A stretch of 64,000 bases of DNA from Marinobacter piscis (GCF_007671655.1 NZ_VCGX01000002.1:1054001-1118000); one strand, 5' to 3'. Positions 26,493 to 36,675 are shown, counted from the stretch's first letter. Notes: generated by a model from the letters alone, not told the origin. Numbers and translations: made by a program.

Positions 26493-27053
26493 TTAATCTT
26501 TCCCTGGTACGCGATCCCCAGCACCCTGGCCAGCCACAGTCATAAAAATGTACTTAAAGTAAGCGCCCACTGTCAGGTTCTCCAGCATCTTCTGGTCCGT
26601 CTCCGCCAGCAACACAGGTGTAGACATATCGATATCATTCACCTGCGCCAACCCGGTAATACCTGGCCGGGCAGCCAACACACCACGCTGCTCACGCTCG
26701 GCAATAAGCTCTTCCTGATTGAACAAACAAGGCCGGGGCCCCACCAGGCTCATTTCGCCTTTCAGCACATTCCACAACTGCGGCAACTCATCCAGCTTGG
26801 TACGGCGAAGAAAGTGCCCGAAAGGCGTAATCGCACTGGCACTGGCCAGGTGGCTGGCGACAGAGGCGGTGTCTTTTTTCATGGTGCGGAACTTCACCAG
26901 AGTGAACGGCTTTTTGTTGCGCCCTACCCGCTCCTGTCGAAAAACCGGAGAGCCGGTATCGAAAAAGCCAATAACCACCAGAACCAACAGCACCGGGAAG
27001 CCGAACAGCAAACCAAACAACGAAAAGAAAAAATCAAATAACCGAATCAACAT
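26493..27053 (-). CDS. Initiating polyprenyl-phosphate sugar-phosphate transferase
   Basis: A 186-residue protein of the bacterial sugar transferase family (PF02397; PglC/WcaJ catalytic domain only). It transfers a sugar-1-phosphate to undecaprenyl phosphate and starts repeat-unit assembly at the inner membrane. One N-terminal hydrophobic segment (FFFSLFGLLFGFPVLLVLVV) is followed by QERVGRNKKPFTLVKFRTM (basic motif), then RRTKLDELPQLWNVLKGEMS with the catalytic Asp-Glu, VGPRPCL and RPGITGLAQVN. It overlaps the epimerase gene by seven bases, so the pair is translationally coupled. The likely substrate is a UDP-HexNAc derivative. Confidence 0.9.
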   Translation of the reverse strand: MLIRLFDFFFSLFGLLFGFPVLLVLVVIGFFDTGSPVFRQERVGRNKKPFTLVKFRTMKKDTASVASHLASASAITPFGHFLRRTKLDELPQLWNVLKGEMSLVGPRPCLFNQEELIAEREQRGVLAARPGITGLAQVNDIDMSTPVLLAETDQKMLENLTVGAYFKYIFMTVAGQGAGDRVPGKD

Positions 27054-28003
27054 TCATTCTCCGAAACAAAACAACGCCGAAGCCCGTCCTCCACCGACAG
27101 TGGCGGCTCCCAGCCCAATAGATTACGCGCCTTGGAAATATCCACCTGCAATGAACCCAGCAAACGCTGGGCAACGGCTTTCTTACCCAACAAACCGGCA
27201 CCGAACGTCAGCATACCTGCAGGCACGGGAATCAGCCGGGCAGGCTTACCCATGGCCCGGCCGACGCCCCTAAGTAATTCAGTGGTGGAAACATCCTGGC
27301 CATCACCGGCAAGGAATACCTGGTTCGCCGCAGCGGGGTGATCAATGCACGTAATGATTAAATCAACCAGGTTGTCCAAAGCCACGAGTGAACGCTTGTT
27401 GTGAATGGCGCCCAGGGGCAGCGGCAACCCTTTCTCAACTAACTTGATCATACTCGCGAAGTTGCCCTTTACACCTGGCCCATACACCAGAGGCGGGCGA
27501 ATGATGACAACCTCCATCCCGGTTTCAGAAGCAATCTCATGCAGGCCAGTCTCAGCCTCCAGCTTGGAAACACCATAGGGATCTTCAGGTGCCGGCACAT
27601 CCTCAGCAGTAAAGGGTTTGCCCAAGGAAGTCTGTTCACCGTTAACCTTGATTGAGCTGATATAGATAAAACGAGACAGTCCCGCTTTCGCAGCCTGGCG
27701 GGCAAGATTAAGCGTGCCTTCTACGTTAACTTTGCGGTACTCCGCCAACGGGTCTGGCAATTCATCTTTCATGATATGGGCGCGGGCGGCGATATGAACA
27801 ACAGTAGTTTGCCCAGCCAAAGCCTCACACCAATCAGTTTCCTCACTCAATTCTTTGACAACAACCTCATTGCCACAAACCGCACTATCCAACCGTCGAA
27901 CGGCACACGTCAATTTAAAATCGCCTTGCTCATCAACCTGACGAGCAAGGCGTTTACCAACAAACCCGGTGGCACCTGTCAGCAAAACGTTCACAGGGTC
28001 CAA
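27047..28003 (-). CDS. SDR-family nucleotide-sugar epimerase/reductase (WbpV-like)
   Basis: A 318-residue extended SDR enzyme. NAD-binding VLLTGATGFVGKRLARQ, the YISSIKVNGE strand, then the catalytic Tyr-x3-Lys in DPYGVSKLEAETGL, and VIIRPPLVYGPGVKGNF. Proteins of this type next to a PglC-like transferase (WbpV-WbpL arrangement in Pseudomonas) reduce or epimerise the 4-keto product of WbpM, giving UDP-QuiNAc or UDP-FucNAc. The start is TTG 28003 or GTG 27994, with AGG placed better for TTG. Exact substrate inferred from context only. Confidence 0.8.
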   Translation of the reverse strand: MDPVNVLLTGATGFVGKRLARQVDEQGDFKLTCAVRRLDSAVCGNEVVVKELSEETDWCEALAGQTTVVHIAARAHIMKDELPDPLAEYRKVNVEGTLNLARQAAKAGLSRFIYISSIKVNGEQTSLGKPFTAEDVPAPEDPYGVSKLEAETGLHEIASETGMEVVIIRPPLVYGPGVKGNFASMIKLVEKGLPLPLGAIHNKRSLVALDNLVDLIITCIDHPAAANQVFLAGDGQDVSTTELLRGVGRAMGKPARLIPVPAGMLTFGAGLLGKKAVAQRLLGSLQVDISKARNLLGWEPPLSVEDGLRRCFVSENEC

Positions 28004-28009
28004 CGCCTT

Positions 28010-29152
28010 TTATCCTCGTTCACCTAAAACTCCTCTGTAAATCTGCAAGTGCTGGTCGACAATTTTCTCAATGGCGAACTCTTCCTCAGCCAAGACTCTG
28101 CCGGCCGCACCCATTTTTTTTCGGAGCTCTGGCTGCTCCACAAGAGTTTGAATAGCATCAGCCAAAGCGATTGAATCCTTCACAGGCACCAGTAAACCGG
28201 TTTCGCCAGGAGTAATTGCGTCACGGCAACCTGGCACATCGGTTGTTACAACCGCACGCCCACAGGCAGCAGCTTCTACAAGGCCTTTTGGCAAGCCTTC
28301 ACGGTAAGAAGGCAGACATACTATATTCGCTGAGGCATATTGTTCCGCTATATCCGAACGGAATCCTAACAGCTCTACGGCTCCCTCCTCTTCCCATGCA
28401 TCAAGCTCTGCTTGAGTAACACTGCTCACGTTACCTGGGTCCGAAGAGCCAATCAGTTTCATATCAACAGCAACACCACGATGTCTTAACTCGCGGGCAG
28501 CCTCTACAAACTCAAACACCCCTTTATCTCGTAACAGCCGCGCTGCCATGACAACGACAATTTTTCCTTCAGGCTCTGGCAGATAGGGATATTCGTGAAG
28601 AGACACGCCCGACCCGCGAATCATGCGGGCATTCTGCTCGGACAGTGCACCTATAGACAGCAACGTATCTCTGTCGTCCGGATTCTGAAAAATGACTGCC
28701 AGACTCTTTTGTTGAAACGCCGCTGTGTATAACTTGCCTATCAGCCAACGACGCGCTTTCCCAAGCGGCGACTCCGCAAGGAAGACCGTCCCCAGTCCCG
28801 ATACAGCAGAAACCACTCCAGGCACCTTTGACAAACGAGCTGCCAACCCACCGTATAAAACGGGCTTTATCGTAATCAGGTGCGCAAGATCCGGCTTAAT
28901 CTGTCGAAAAAGCTTCTCAAGGCTAACCAGTGTTCTCAACTCCACAATCGGGTTTTGCCCACTTCGGGCGAAACTCACAACATGGTGGTGAAAGCCTTCC
29001 GCTTCAATCTGACTAACTGCTGCCCCATGGGCTGAAGCAATGTGCACTTCATAACCCGCCTTCTTTGCAGCAACGGCTAATTGCAATCTGTGCGAGAGAA
29101 AGAACTCGGGGGCATTAACAACAAAAAGTATCTTTTTCTTGGAGCCAGCCAA
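28010..29152 (-). CDS. Glycosyltransferase, GT4-like
   Basis: A 380-residue GT-B fold retaining glycosyltransferase. The N-terminal acceptor domain begins KKILFVVNAPEFFLSHRLQL and contains LAHLITIKPVLYGGLAAR. The donor domain from about residue 200 has VVVMAARLLRDKGVFEFVEA, then the nucleotide-sugar E-x7-E motif region SYREGLPKGLVEAAACGRAV. It is cytoplasmic or membrane-associated and adds one residue to the lipid-linked repeat unit. It is tightly packed between two sugar-nucleotide enzymes, 8 and 6 bases away. Confidence 0.88.
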   Translation of the reverse strand: MAGSKKKILFVVNAPEFFLSHRLQLAVAAKKAGYEVHIASAHGAAVSQIEAEGFHHHVVSFARSGQNPIVELRTLVSLEKLFRQIKPDLAHLITIKPVLYGGLAARLSKVPGVVSAVSGLGTVFLAESPLGKARRWLIGKLYTAAFQQKSLAVIFQNPDDRDTLLSIGALSEQNARMIRGSGVSLHEYPYLPEPEGKIVVVMAARLLRDKGVFEFVEAARELRHRGVAVDMKLIGSSDPGNVSSVTQAELDAWEEEGAVELLGFRSDIAEQYASANIVCLPSYREGLPKGLVEAAACGRAVVTTDVPGCRDAITPGETGLLVPVKDSIALADAIQTLVEQPELRKKMGAAGRVLAEEEFAIEKIVDQHLQIYRGVLGERG

Positions 29153-29159
29153 TCCGTTG

Positions 29160-30182
29160 TTACCCTACATTCTGGATATACCAAGGCATAGCCTTAGCAA
29201 TCCCGTCCATAATCCGAAACTCCGGCGCGTACCCGAGTTTATCAGCCGCCTTACTAATATCTGCCTGAGAGTGCCTTACATCCCCTGCCCGGAAATCACG
29301 ATACACCGGTGATTTCTCATACGGCTTGCCGTTTTCAGCCAGTGCCGACTGCAGGGCATGGAAAAGGTCGTTCAGTGTGGTGCGGTCGCCCACGGCCACG
29401 TTGTAGACCTCATCTTTGGCTTCAGCGGATGCCGTGGCTGACAGCAAGTTGGCCTGCACAGCATTTTCTACAAAACAGAAATCCCGGCTGGTTTCACCAT
29501 CGCCGTTGATAAATACGTCATCACCCGAAATCATCGAGGCGGTCCATTTCGGGATGACAGCGGCATAGGCACCATTTGGGTCCTGACGTTTGCCAAACAC
29601 GTTAAAATAGCGCAGGCCGATGGTGTTAAAGCCATAAGTTTTGGCGAATACATCCGCGTACAGCTCATTCACGTATTTGGTGACAGCGTAGGGCGAAAGT
29701 GGCTTACCAATATTTTCCTCCACCTTCGGCAATGCGGGGTGGTCACCATAAGTCGAGCTGCTGGCCGCATAAGTAAAGCTTTGAACGCCAGCATCCCGTG
29801 CCGCAACCAGCATGTTGAGAAAGCCCGTAATGTTAGCGGCATTCGTGGTAACCGGGTCTTTTATAGAGCGTGGCACAGAGCCCAACGCCGCCTGGTGAAG
29901 AACATAATCCACCCCCTCACAGGCTTTCTCGCAGTCAGTCTGGTTGCAGATATCGCCTTCAACAAACTGGAAACGATTCCACTGCTCAGGCGTGACGAGG
30001 TTTTGAACCTCGTCCAGGTTGTGCTGGTGGCCAGTTGCAAAATTATCCAGCCCAACCACTTGCTGATCCAACTTCAGCAAGTGTTCCAGCAAATTCGACC
30101 CGATAAAACCTGCCACGCCAGTTACGAGCCAGGTTTTGGGGTTTTGCCTGAGAGTTTCGAGTAGATTTTGATAAGCCGTCAT
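29160..30182 (-). CDS. UDP-HexNAc 4-epimerase, TviC/WbpP type
   Basis: A 340-residue SDR epimerase interconverting UDP-GlcNAc and UDP-GalNAc, or their uronic acids. The characteristic N-terminal extension precedes [37 protein letters not shown], the catalytic Ser in [18 protein letters not shown], and Tyr-x3-Lys in [14 protein letters not shown] are all present. [18 protein letters not shown] and [20 protein letters not shown] match TviC/WbpP closely. It lies beside a TviB/WbpO-type dehydrogenase, the known partner for UDP-GalNAcA. Confidence 0.93.
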   Translation of the reverse strand: MTAYQNLLETLRQNPKTWLVTGVAGFIGSNLLEHLLKLDQQVVGLDNFATGHQHNLDEVQNLVTPEQWNRFQFVEGDICNQTDCEKACEGVDYVLHQAALGSVPRSIKDPVTTNAANITGFLNMLVAARDAGVQSFTYAASSSTYGDHPALPKVEENIGKPLSPYAVTKYVNELYADVFAKTYGFNTIGLRYFNVFGKRQDPNGAYAAVIPKWTASMISGDDVFINGDGETSRDFCFVENAVQANLLSATASAEAKDEVYNVAVGDRTTLNDLFHALQSALAENGKPYEKSPVYRDFRAGDVRHSQADISKAADKLGYAPEFRIMDGIAKAMPWYIQNVG

Positions 30183-30230
30183 AGTGCCTCGTGAAATTAA
30201 CCTGTAATTGAATCGCTTCGGAGCTGCACC

Positions 30231-31493
30231 TTAAAGGCGACAATCCGCCTCACCCAACGGCAAGATGCCTTTCAGGTCATACAGCACACCCTCTGCCGTC
30301 AGATAACCCCGAATATCACTGGCACTCATTTCTGCGTACTCGCGGTGCGGCACCGCCATAATCACGCCGCTGTAGCTACCCTGCGCCGGCTTATCGGTCA
30401 AGCTGATGCCGTATTCATGCTCCGCCTCGGCGTTATCTGCCCAGCAGTCAGTTACGTCCACCTGACAGCCAAATTCTTCCAATTCTTTCACCACATCAAT
30501 CACACGGGTATTGCGCAAATCCGGGCAGTTTTCTTTGAAGGTGAAGCCCATTACCAGCACCCGTGCATTAGCGATGGTGTGGCCCGTTTTGATCATGGCT
30601 TTTACCAGTTCAGAAGCCACGTAGGGACCCATGCCATCATTCGTACGGCGGCCCGCCAATATGACTTCCGGGTGGTAGCCAATGGCTTGGGCTTTGTGTG
30701 TGAGATAGTACGGGTCTACCCCAATGCAGTGGCCGCCTACAAGACCAGGCTTGAACGGTAGGAAGTTCCATTTTGTTCCAGCGGCTGCCAGCACTTCATG
30801 GGTATCAATACCCAACTTGGCGAAGATCATGGCCAGCTCGTTCATCAGCGCAATATTCAGGTCCCGCTGGGTATTTTCAATTACCTTTGCAGCTTCCGCG
30901 ACCTTGATGGAGCTTGCTTTGTGGGTACCGGCGGTGATGATATCCGCGTATAGGGAGTCCACTTCCTCGGCAATTGCGGGAGTAGAGCCTGAGGTGACCT
31001 TAGCGATTGTGGTTACCCGGTGTTCCTTATCACCCGGGTTAATCCGTTCCGGACTGTAACCAACAAAGAAGTCTTCATTAAACTTCAAGCCCGACACACG
31101 CTCTAGTACAGGCATACACACTTCTTCGGTTGCGCCAGGGTATACCGTAGATTCATAAATCACGATATCCCCAGATTTAAGAACCTCGCCCAAACTCTCA
31201 CTTGCCTTCACCAACGGAGTAAGGTCCGGCGTTTTATAGTCATCAATGGGTGTTGGCACGGTGACGATAAATATTGTGCAACCTGCGATGTCGCCCAACG
31301 AGTCGGTGAACGAAAGCTGGGAAGCAGCGGCCAGCTCCTCAGTAGACACCTCACGTGTATAGTCCTCACTCTTTCTCAGCTCGGTAATACGTTTGGTGCT
31401 GATATCAAAACCGACAACGGGGCGTTTTTCACCAAAGGCTACAGCGAGTGGAAGGCCTACGTAGCCGAGGCCTATAACAGCAATTTTTTTCAT
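30231..31493 (-). CDS. UDP-HexNAc 6-dehydrogenase, TviB/WbpO type, copy 1
   Basis: A 420-residue NAD-dependent four-electron dehydrogenase making UDP-GlcNAcA or UDP-GalNAcA. Rossmann loop [18 protein letters not shown], substrate segments [17 protein letters not shown] and [38 protein letters not shown], catalytic Cys in [20 protein letters not shown], and [20 protein letters not shown]. These are typical of TviB/WbpO, not of the Ugd copies. Paralogue at 36818. With the TviC-type epimerase it should supply an acidic amino sugar. Confidence 0.93.
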   Translation of the reverse strand: MKKIAVIGLGYVGLPLAVAFGEKRPVVGFDISTKRITELRKSEDYTREVSTEELAAASQLSFTDSLGDIAGCTIFIVTVPTPIDDYKTPDLTPLVKASESLGEVLKSGDIVIYESTVYPGATEEVCMPVLERVSGLKFNEDFFVGYSPERINPGDKEHRVTTIAKVTSGSTPAIAEEVDSLYADIITAGTHKASSIKVAEAAKVIENTQRDLNIALMNELAMIFAKLGIDTHEVLAAAGTKWNFLPFKPGLVGGHCIGVDPYYLTHKAQAIGYHPEVILAGRRTNDGMGPYVASELVKAMIKTGHTIANARVLVMGFTFKENCPDLRNTRVIDVVKELEEFGCQVDVTDCWADNAEAEHEYGISLTDKPAQGSYSGVIMAVPHREYAEMSASDIRGYLTAEGVLYDLKGILPLGEADCRL

Positions 31494-31585
31494 TTAATTC
31501 TCCCTGAACCAGCGCATCAACGTTGCAATGCTTTCTTTAATTCACAACTTCGTATCATTAAAGTTACGATTACTATGCCTGATGT

Positions 31586-32761
31586 TTACCCAGCACGCCT
31601 GACACGCCAACGAGGTGGTGCAAAAGGTTTAAAGATTGACCGAACATGGCAATCCGCGCACACGAACAGCACGAAAATAACAATGAATGGATAGCGATAA
31701 CGCGCAGACGTTCCATAATTGAATACCACCAGACCGTATATAGACAGCGCGAAAATCATAAATAAAAGCCAGAAAACCAGCTGCTTTGGTACCCGATGCC
31801 ATGCAGATCGAGCAATTAATGCTAGGAAACCAACCACTGCCAAATTTTCTACCGACTGAATAAGCTGCAAGAAACCTTGAGACTCCCAAGGAAGAGGCTT
31901 TAATAAGAAATAAAATCCACTAATCATTCCCTCTTTCACAAACTCCCCAGGTCCCTCAATCAGTTCGAGCTGGTCTGTGACACCACCATCCTCCCTAAAC
32001 ATGGCTGCACGAAAATGGTTCACCAATGGCAACGCTATCGGTGATACAGCCACCAGACCAACCAAACTAATGATCACAGTGAGAATTCCTCGCCACACTG
32101 TTACACCCTTAGAGCGGATATCAAGCAACACATAAATCAGCAGAACGGGCATCAAAATGAAAAAGTTTTGGAACTTTATCGCATACAAAGGAACAAAAAC
32201 CAAAAACATAGGCAACCACCGTCCTTCTCTGCCAAACTGAACGGCCATTACCATAAATACAAAAATAAAGGTATCACGTAGCGAAAGACCTGTGTATAGA
32301 GCCATGCTGGGGTAAAGCAAGAAAAACCACATAGATACTGGAGTAAAAACTTGCTTCTTATATAACCAGAAAAAAAGGGCTATCCATAGAAAGGTATTAA
32401 AAAAACCTAGGCTAATAGGCGAGACTGCCAGCGGCATAGGCACGAATGACAACAATGCTGCGGCCTGCTCTACATTTCCACCGGCTGCCCAAGCATCTAC
32501 CACCGACAGATCACCGGCGCGAATTGCATTGAATTGCCGCCAATACTTAAACTGATCAGACATATAACTGGTGGGGAAAAGAAAATCGTTCAAGAAAAAA
32601 GGTATGAGGCAATGCAACATCAGTACTAACTGAACTGCGAGCCTAACTCGAAAGAGCTTGCAGCCAAGAAGAACACATAATGCACAGATAAAGAAATTAG
32701 GCAAGTCGTAGAATCGCATGCCTAGAAAACCTGCCGACATCACCCAATTAAGATCTGTCAT
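31586..32761 (-). CDS. Polytopic membrane protein, probable Wzy-like polymerase
   Basis: A 391-residue protein with about ten hydrophobic segments spread over its length, for example FFICALCVLLGCKL, MWFFLLYPSMALYTGL and PFIVIFVLFVCADCHV. SLRDTFIFVFMVMAVQFGRE and SARYRYPFIVIF (Arg-rich loops) resemble EpsG-family polymerases. Low sequence conservation is normal for Wzy. It sits among glycosyltransferases and a Wzx/Wzz pair is upstream, so polymerisation of lipid-linked units at the periplasmic face is the most likely role. Its ATG overlaps the stop of the decayed frame upstream. The coding region is more AT-rich than the housekeeping flanks. Confidence 0.7.
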   Translation of the reverse strand: MTDLNWVMSAGFLGMRFYDLPNFFICALCVLLGCKLFRVRLAVQLVLMLHCLIPFFLNDFLFPTSYMSDQFKYWRQFNAIRAGDLSVVDAWAAGGNVEQAAALLSFVPMPLAVSPISLGFFNTFLWIALFFWLYKKQVFTPVSMWFFLLYPSMALYTGLSLRDTFIFVFMVMAVQFGREGRWLPMFLVFVPLYAIKFQNFFILMPVLLIYVLLDIRSKGVTVWRGILTVIISLVGLVAVSPIALPLVNHFRAAMFREDGGVTDQLELIEGPGEFVKEGMISGFYFLLKPLPWESQGFLQLIQSVENLAVVGFLALIARSAWHRVPKQLVFWLLFMIFALSIYGLVVFNYGTSARYRYPFIVIFVLFVCADCHVRSIFKPFAPPRWRVRRAG

Positions 32762-33060
32762 TTCACTAGCTCCAACTGCTTAAGCTGCCGAATGCGCTTT
32801 ACAGGACAACTGTGTTTCAAGTTTCGAGAGTATCTGCGTGACTCTTCGCTTTCGAAAATAGTGGATAAAAGCCAATGGTTCCAAATACCTTGACAAACCC
32901 GGCTGTTAGCCTTGGCAGTTTCCATCAGACAGTGTAGGGCTGGCCTTAGTCGCTGAAGGGCCGACGAGGGACTAGGCTTTTTCGAACAGATTTAACGAGC
33001 AAATGGTTACCTCTACGCCAGTACTCAAGATGAACGGCCATATTTGTCTATCCAAACCTT
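32762..33060 (-). pseudogene. Decayed coding remnant between GT4 and polymerase genes
   Basis: About 300 bases with no full reading frame, but with protein-like stretches in shifting frames: MKVWIDKYG, then VHLEYWRRGNHLLVKSVRKS, then QRLRPALHCLMETAKANSRV and WNHWLLSTIFESEESRRYSR ending in KQLELVK. The last frame stops in an ATGA overlap with the polymerase start, as an active operon gene would. I do not recognise the family. It reads as a short gene broken by frameshifts, or several fragments; it could also be chance. Confidence 0.35.
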
Positions 33061-33065
33061 CATCT

Positions 33066-34190
33066 CTAACATTTTATAGTGGATTCAAAAATATCACGAT
33101 AACGCTGGACTACGGAGTTTAAACTGAAGCACTCATGCATTCGCTCATGCGCACGCCCACCAAGCTCTTTCAGCCCTGACTGCCCGAGATCAAGAGCTAA
33201 AACAGTCCTTTTGGCCAGTGCGCCGGGAGAATCCCCATCAACCACAAACCCCGTATTGCCTACTACCAGAGCCGCGTCACCAACGTTAGTGACTAGCGCT
33301 GGAACGCCGCAAGCCATCGCTTCTCCCACGACGTTTGGAAAACCTTCCCCCCACAGAGAGGGCATGACAAGGAGATCAAATGCAGGGTATAAAGTTTCCG
33401 GTGTAGCCGTAGGTCGAAGTAGTGTTACGTTCGACGACAGCCCTAGCTCACGCACCGCACTAGCTACTGAGCCATTATTCTCGGCTACGCCTGAGCCAAT
33501 CATTACACAATGCGCGGACGGTTTTTCTCGAACAACTTCATAAAACGCTTCGAGCCATCCAATGTGGTTTTTCATAGGGTGTGATCGCCCAACAACACCT
33601 AATAGTAAGGCATCTGAACTAAGACCTAGTTTGGATCGCCAATGGCAACGGGTTTCATCATCAACACGGAAACGCGCCAGGTCAAACCCATTCGGCAAGA
33701 CTACCCGCTTGCTTCGAGGATACCCAAGCAACTCATGCTGAGTTGCTGCCACCTCGCTGTTATAAATAACACGAGCAGGCGTTTTCGCTAATAGTTTTCC
33801 TGCCTTTATAGCCAGTCGAGTAGTTGTTTTTTCACGCGCAATATCATGAACCGAATGGCGAACATTCCACAATATTGGGCCTTTATGACCTAACAGAGCT
33901 GAGAGTGATGCGGCAACATTTCCATGATACATCCAACCCACAACAATATCAGGACGCTCAGTTTTTATCGCTATTCGCAACGCGGCAAGCCAAGCCGGAG
34001 AGAAGCTTCGAGTCACACCGCCATGGTACAGATGAACACCTGCCTCTTTTAGCTCATCTGCCATCACCCCTGGCTTAAGCAATGAGAATACCACTGATTC
34101 ATCTGGCATCCGCGTGACTAAGTTAGCTAGTTGCCGCTCAGCTCCACCTTGGTTCAAGCCAGTGATCACATGCAACACTTTTTTTTTCAT
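33066..34190 (-). CDS. Glycosyltransferase, GT4-like
   Basis: A GT-B glycosyltransferase of about 374 residues. MKKKVLHVITGLNQGGAERQ is the classic N-terminus with the GGAERQL motif. The donor domain has LLGVVGRSHPMKNHIGWLEA, then LLVMPSLWGEGFPNVVGEAM with the E-x7-E element, and VGDAALVVGNTGFVVDGDSP. ATG 34190 is preferred; an upstream ATG at 34208 would add six residues, and neither has a strong ribosome site. It follows the amidotransferase gene directly. Confidence 0.88.
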   Translation of the reverse strand: MKKKVLHVITGLNQGGAERQLANLVTRMPDESVVFSLLKPGVMADELKEAGVHLYHGGVTRSFSPAWLAALRIAIKTERPDIVVGWMYHGNVAASLSALLGHKGPILWNVRHSVHDIAREKTTTRLAIKAGKLLAKTPARVIYNSEVAATQHELLGYPRSKRVVLPNGFDLARFRVDDETRCHWRSKLGLSSDALLLGVVGRSHPMKNHIGWLEAFYEVVREKPSAHCVMIGSGVAENNGSVASAVRELGLSSNVTLLRPTATPETLYPAFDLLVMPSLWGEGFPNVVGEAMACGVPALVTNVGDAALVVGNTGFVVDGDSPGALAKRTVLALDLGQSGLKELGGRAHERMHECFSLNSVVQRYRDIFESTIKC

Positions 34191-34212
34191 ACAATAACTA
34201 GCGCCCATCTTT

Positions 34213-35721
34213 TTAGGAAGCCGTAATCGGATTAATCCACCGATTCTTATTAACCCAACAACTCAAAACGTAAAGCTTATACAACAGCCGGCCAGAAGTA
34301 CCTGCCCCCCAGCCTTTCCCATCCATCCGCTTACGCAACCGCTGAACAACCTCACGCACCCCAGCCTGACTCCACAGTTCGCAGGCATAGATTTCATGGG
34401 TTATATCGTCCCAGTTTTGCAGCACTACGGAGCGAGAATCGTAGCTGAAGCCAAGCTTGCCAAGCTCATCCGAATCAAGCCCCAGGCGGTCTTTCAGGAT
34501 TTTTCGGAGGATCAGTTTGTTTTTGAGAGTGGTGCGGTCAAAGAGGTGTTTTTCCGGGAGCTGTTGAAAGTATTTTGCAATACCCTCATGCGCGAACGGC
34601 AGTACTAGGTTTGAATTAATGGAGTCGGAAAAATTCCGTGCCTTTCTCATGTGCATTTCCGCAATGGTCACCGACGAATACACGGATGTTTTCAGATCAA
34701 ACAAATCCCAATCTGCTCGCGCTAAGCTTTCATGCTTCCAGTGCCCGTAGACATTACTGGCGCCAGAAAAAATCTTCTTTGTGTCGCCCAGGCTAAACCC
34801 ACTCATACCACACCACTCCGCCGGGGTACGCAGCATAGGGGTCATAACGCTTTCTGATTTAACCAAGTTACGCAACACACTCGCGTTGTGTGCGAATTTA
34901 GCAAAAGGCATGGCTTTCAGGTCACGCGTAGTTGGCGGGGTGGTCATGTGGCTATCGTTGCCGCCGCCATCAATCACATTCGCCCCTTTCAGCTCCGGTA
35001 TCTGGCAGGCGTAGAGTGGATATGCGAGCGTTACGTTGTCTGTACACGGAAAAGGCGCATTCACAAAGTAGTCGTGGATTGCCTGTTTGTGCTCCGACCT
35101 GAGCTTGTCTACCTCGTGCAAGACCTGGTGCCTGAAGCCGAGTTGTTTGGCAATCTTCGCGCTAATTTCGCTTTCGTCAACCTTACCCTTGGACTTGTGG
35201 GTAATCAGCGTCACCTTGTCTTGCCAGCCAGCTTCCGCCAGCGCCAGGGCGATGCTGTTGCTGTCTTTGCCTGCGCTATGGAACAGAAAACTAGGCCGGG
35301 AAGGGTCTATACGGCTGATCGTGGCTTCCGCCAGCATTTCAAGGATCTTGTCCTCGTCCGGCTCCATTTCGCCGGGTGATAACCGATTGCCATTCAGGAA
35401 TGGGAATTCGTGGGTGAATTCGACCTCTACCTTGCCGTTTTGGGTTGATACCTTGGCTTGATCACCAATACCCAGAATATAGATATCTTCGTAGGCGGTT
35501 TTAGGCGGCGGAACCACGCCGCTCTGTAGCAAGAAGGAGACGCCTTCGTTGGAGATGGCCAGTGGTTTGGGTACGCGGGAGTCGTCCAGTAGCTCGGTGA
35601 TGGACTGGCTGTAGAGAAGGGTTGATTTGTCTTTTGGCCAGTAGAGGTATAGGGGGTGTTCGGCGGCTAGGTCTGATGCCAGATGATATTCCTGACAAAT
35701 CGATAGATATTCCGATACCAT
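34213..35721 (-). CDS. Asparagine-synthase-like amidotransferase for sugar acids
   Basis: A 502-residue protein with the ATP-pyrophosphatase domain of asparagine synthetase B: PP-loop FLFHSAGKDSNSIALALAEA, then LITHKSKGKVDESEISAKIA, and NVIDGGGNDSHMTTPPTTRD. The N-terminal 120 residues do not start with the catalytic Cys2 of a class II glutaminase, so it probably needs ammonia or another partner. In O-antigen loci such proteins (WbpS class) amidate uronic acids, for example GalNAcA to GalNAcAN. The two TviB-type dehydrogenases and TviC-type epimerase nearby would supply the uronic acid. The exact acceptor is inferred. Confidence 0.8.
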   Translation of the reverse strand: MVSEYLSICQEYHLASDLAAEHPLYLYWPKDKSTLLYSQSITELLDDSRVPKPLAISNEGVSFLLQSGVVPPPKTAYEDIYILGIGDQAKVSTQNGKVEVEFTHEFPFLNGNRLSPGEMEPDEDKILEMLAEATISRIDPSRPSFLFHSAGKDSNSIALALAEAGWQDKVTLITHKSKGKVDESEISAKIAKQLGFRHQVLHEVDKLRSEHKQAIHDYFVNAPFPCTDNVTLAYPLYACQIPELKGANVIDGGGNDSHMTTPPTTRDLKAMPFAKFAHNASVLRNLVKSESVMTPMLRTPAEWCGMSGFSLGDTKKIFSGASNVYGHWKHESLARADWDLFDLKTSVYSSVTIAEMHMRKARNFSDSINSNLVLPFAHEGIAKYFQQLPEKHLFDRTTLKNKLILRKILKDRLGLDSDELGKLGFSYDSRSVVLQNWDDITHEIYACELWSQAGVREVVQRLRKRMDGKGWGAGTSGRLLYKLYVLSCWVNKNRWINPITAS

Positions 35722-36675
35722 TTAAATCGCACCTTTAATAGATCTTGCAAGATTTATCACCTGAGATGGAAGTAAAGAAACAAAAGACCAAAAACAACAA
35801 AATCCAAAATCTTTTTTTGTCCAGAAAAAATGAGAATATAATCTTCCCGAATCAAACCTACCAATTCTGCGAACCTCTAACCAAGCTGTTCTTATGAGCC
35901 TGTTAGAATATGACCTCAGAGCTTGCAACTCACAGTCAGTTAGCTCTTCAGATACCTCTGCTACCATTTGCTTATTAATGTCTATACTCGGGACACTACT
36001 TTTCGATACACCAACAATATCTCTATAAGAGATAGAACCCACATGCGAAAGCCAAACCATTTCTTTCGCTTTAGACATCAAAACAACCCAAAGATAGAGG
36101 TCACCTGACCGATCACAACGACTCTCTGGAAACCAAATAGAGCTTGGCATCAATCTTTTATTTATCACGACAGAGTTGGTGTTATTGGGCCGTCTACCAG
36201 ATTTACAGAGCTGCAAATATTCTAAAAATGTTATTGTCACGGGATTTGATTTTTGAGACAAAGAGAAGGCATCTCTTTTCCGAACATTTTTAAAATCAGC
36301 TATTCTGGCACATGAGAAAAACATGCAATCTGGATATTTGTTAATGCCCTCTTTCATTTTCATTAAATGTTCAGAGTACCACTCATCATCTGCATCTAGA
36401 AAGGCAATCCATTTTGCTTTAGCTTCTGAGATACCAAGGTTTCTGGCAGCATATCCCCCTGGTCCAGGCTCATCGCGATAAAAAACTCGAATACGCGGAT
36501 CGGTAAACTTTGCGACTTCAGCATTACTGTTATCCGTAGAGGGATCGCAAACCACAATCAGTTCAAAATTTGAGAACGATTGGTTAAGAACCGACTCGAT
36601 AGAACGCGATATGTGCAGCTCTTTATTATAAACCGGGACTATAACACTAAAAAATGGCAGCTCAGGGTCTTGCAT
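35722..36675 (-). CDS. Glycosyltransferase family 2
   Basis: An inverting GT-A glycosyltransferase of about 317 residues. N-terminal FFSVIVPVYNKELHISRSIE, nucleotide-binding ELIVVCDPSTDNSNAEVAKF, the DxD-type WIAFLDADDEWYSEHL and a C-terminal SHFFWTKKDFGFCCFWSFVS hydrophobic tail that may touch the membrane. The start is ATG 36675; the GTG six bases upstream is less likely. It abuts the amidotransferase gene without a gap. This gene is clearly AT-richer than the flanking dehydrogenase genes, a common sign of transferred glycosyltransferases. Confidence 0.9.
   Translation of the reverse strand: MQDPELPFFSVIVPVYNKELHISRSIESVLNQSFSNFELIVVCDPSTDNSNAEVAKFTDPRIRVFYRDEPGPGGYAARNLGISEAKAKWIAFLDADDEWYSEHLMKMKEGINKYPDCMFFSCARIADFKNVRKRDAFSLSQKSNPVTITFLEYLQLCKSGRRPNNTNSVVINKRLMPSSIWFPESRCDRSGDLYLWVVLMSKAKEMVWLSHVGSISYRDIVGVSKSSVPSIDINKQMVAEVSEELTDCELQALRSYSNRLIRTAWLEVRRIGRFDSGRLYSHFFWTKKDFGFCCFWSFVSLLPSQVINLARSIKGAI

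Noticed and set aside
25758..27041. 427-codon plus-strand frame
   Set aside because: It is antisense to ugd copy 2 and the sugar-phosphate transferase; His/Val-rich with no family features.
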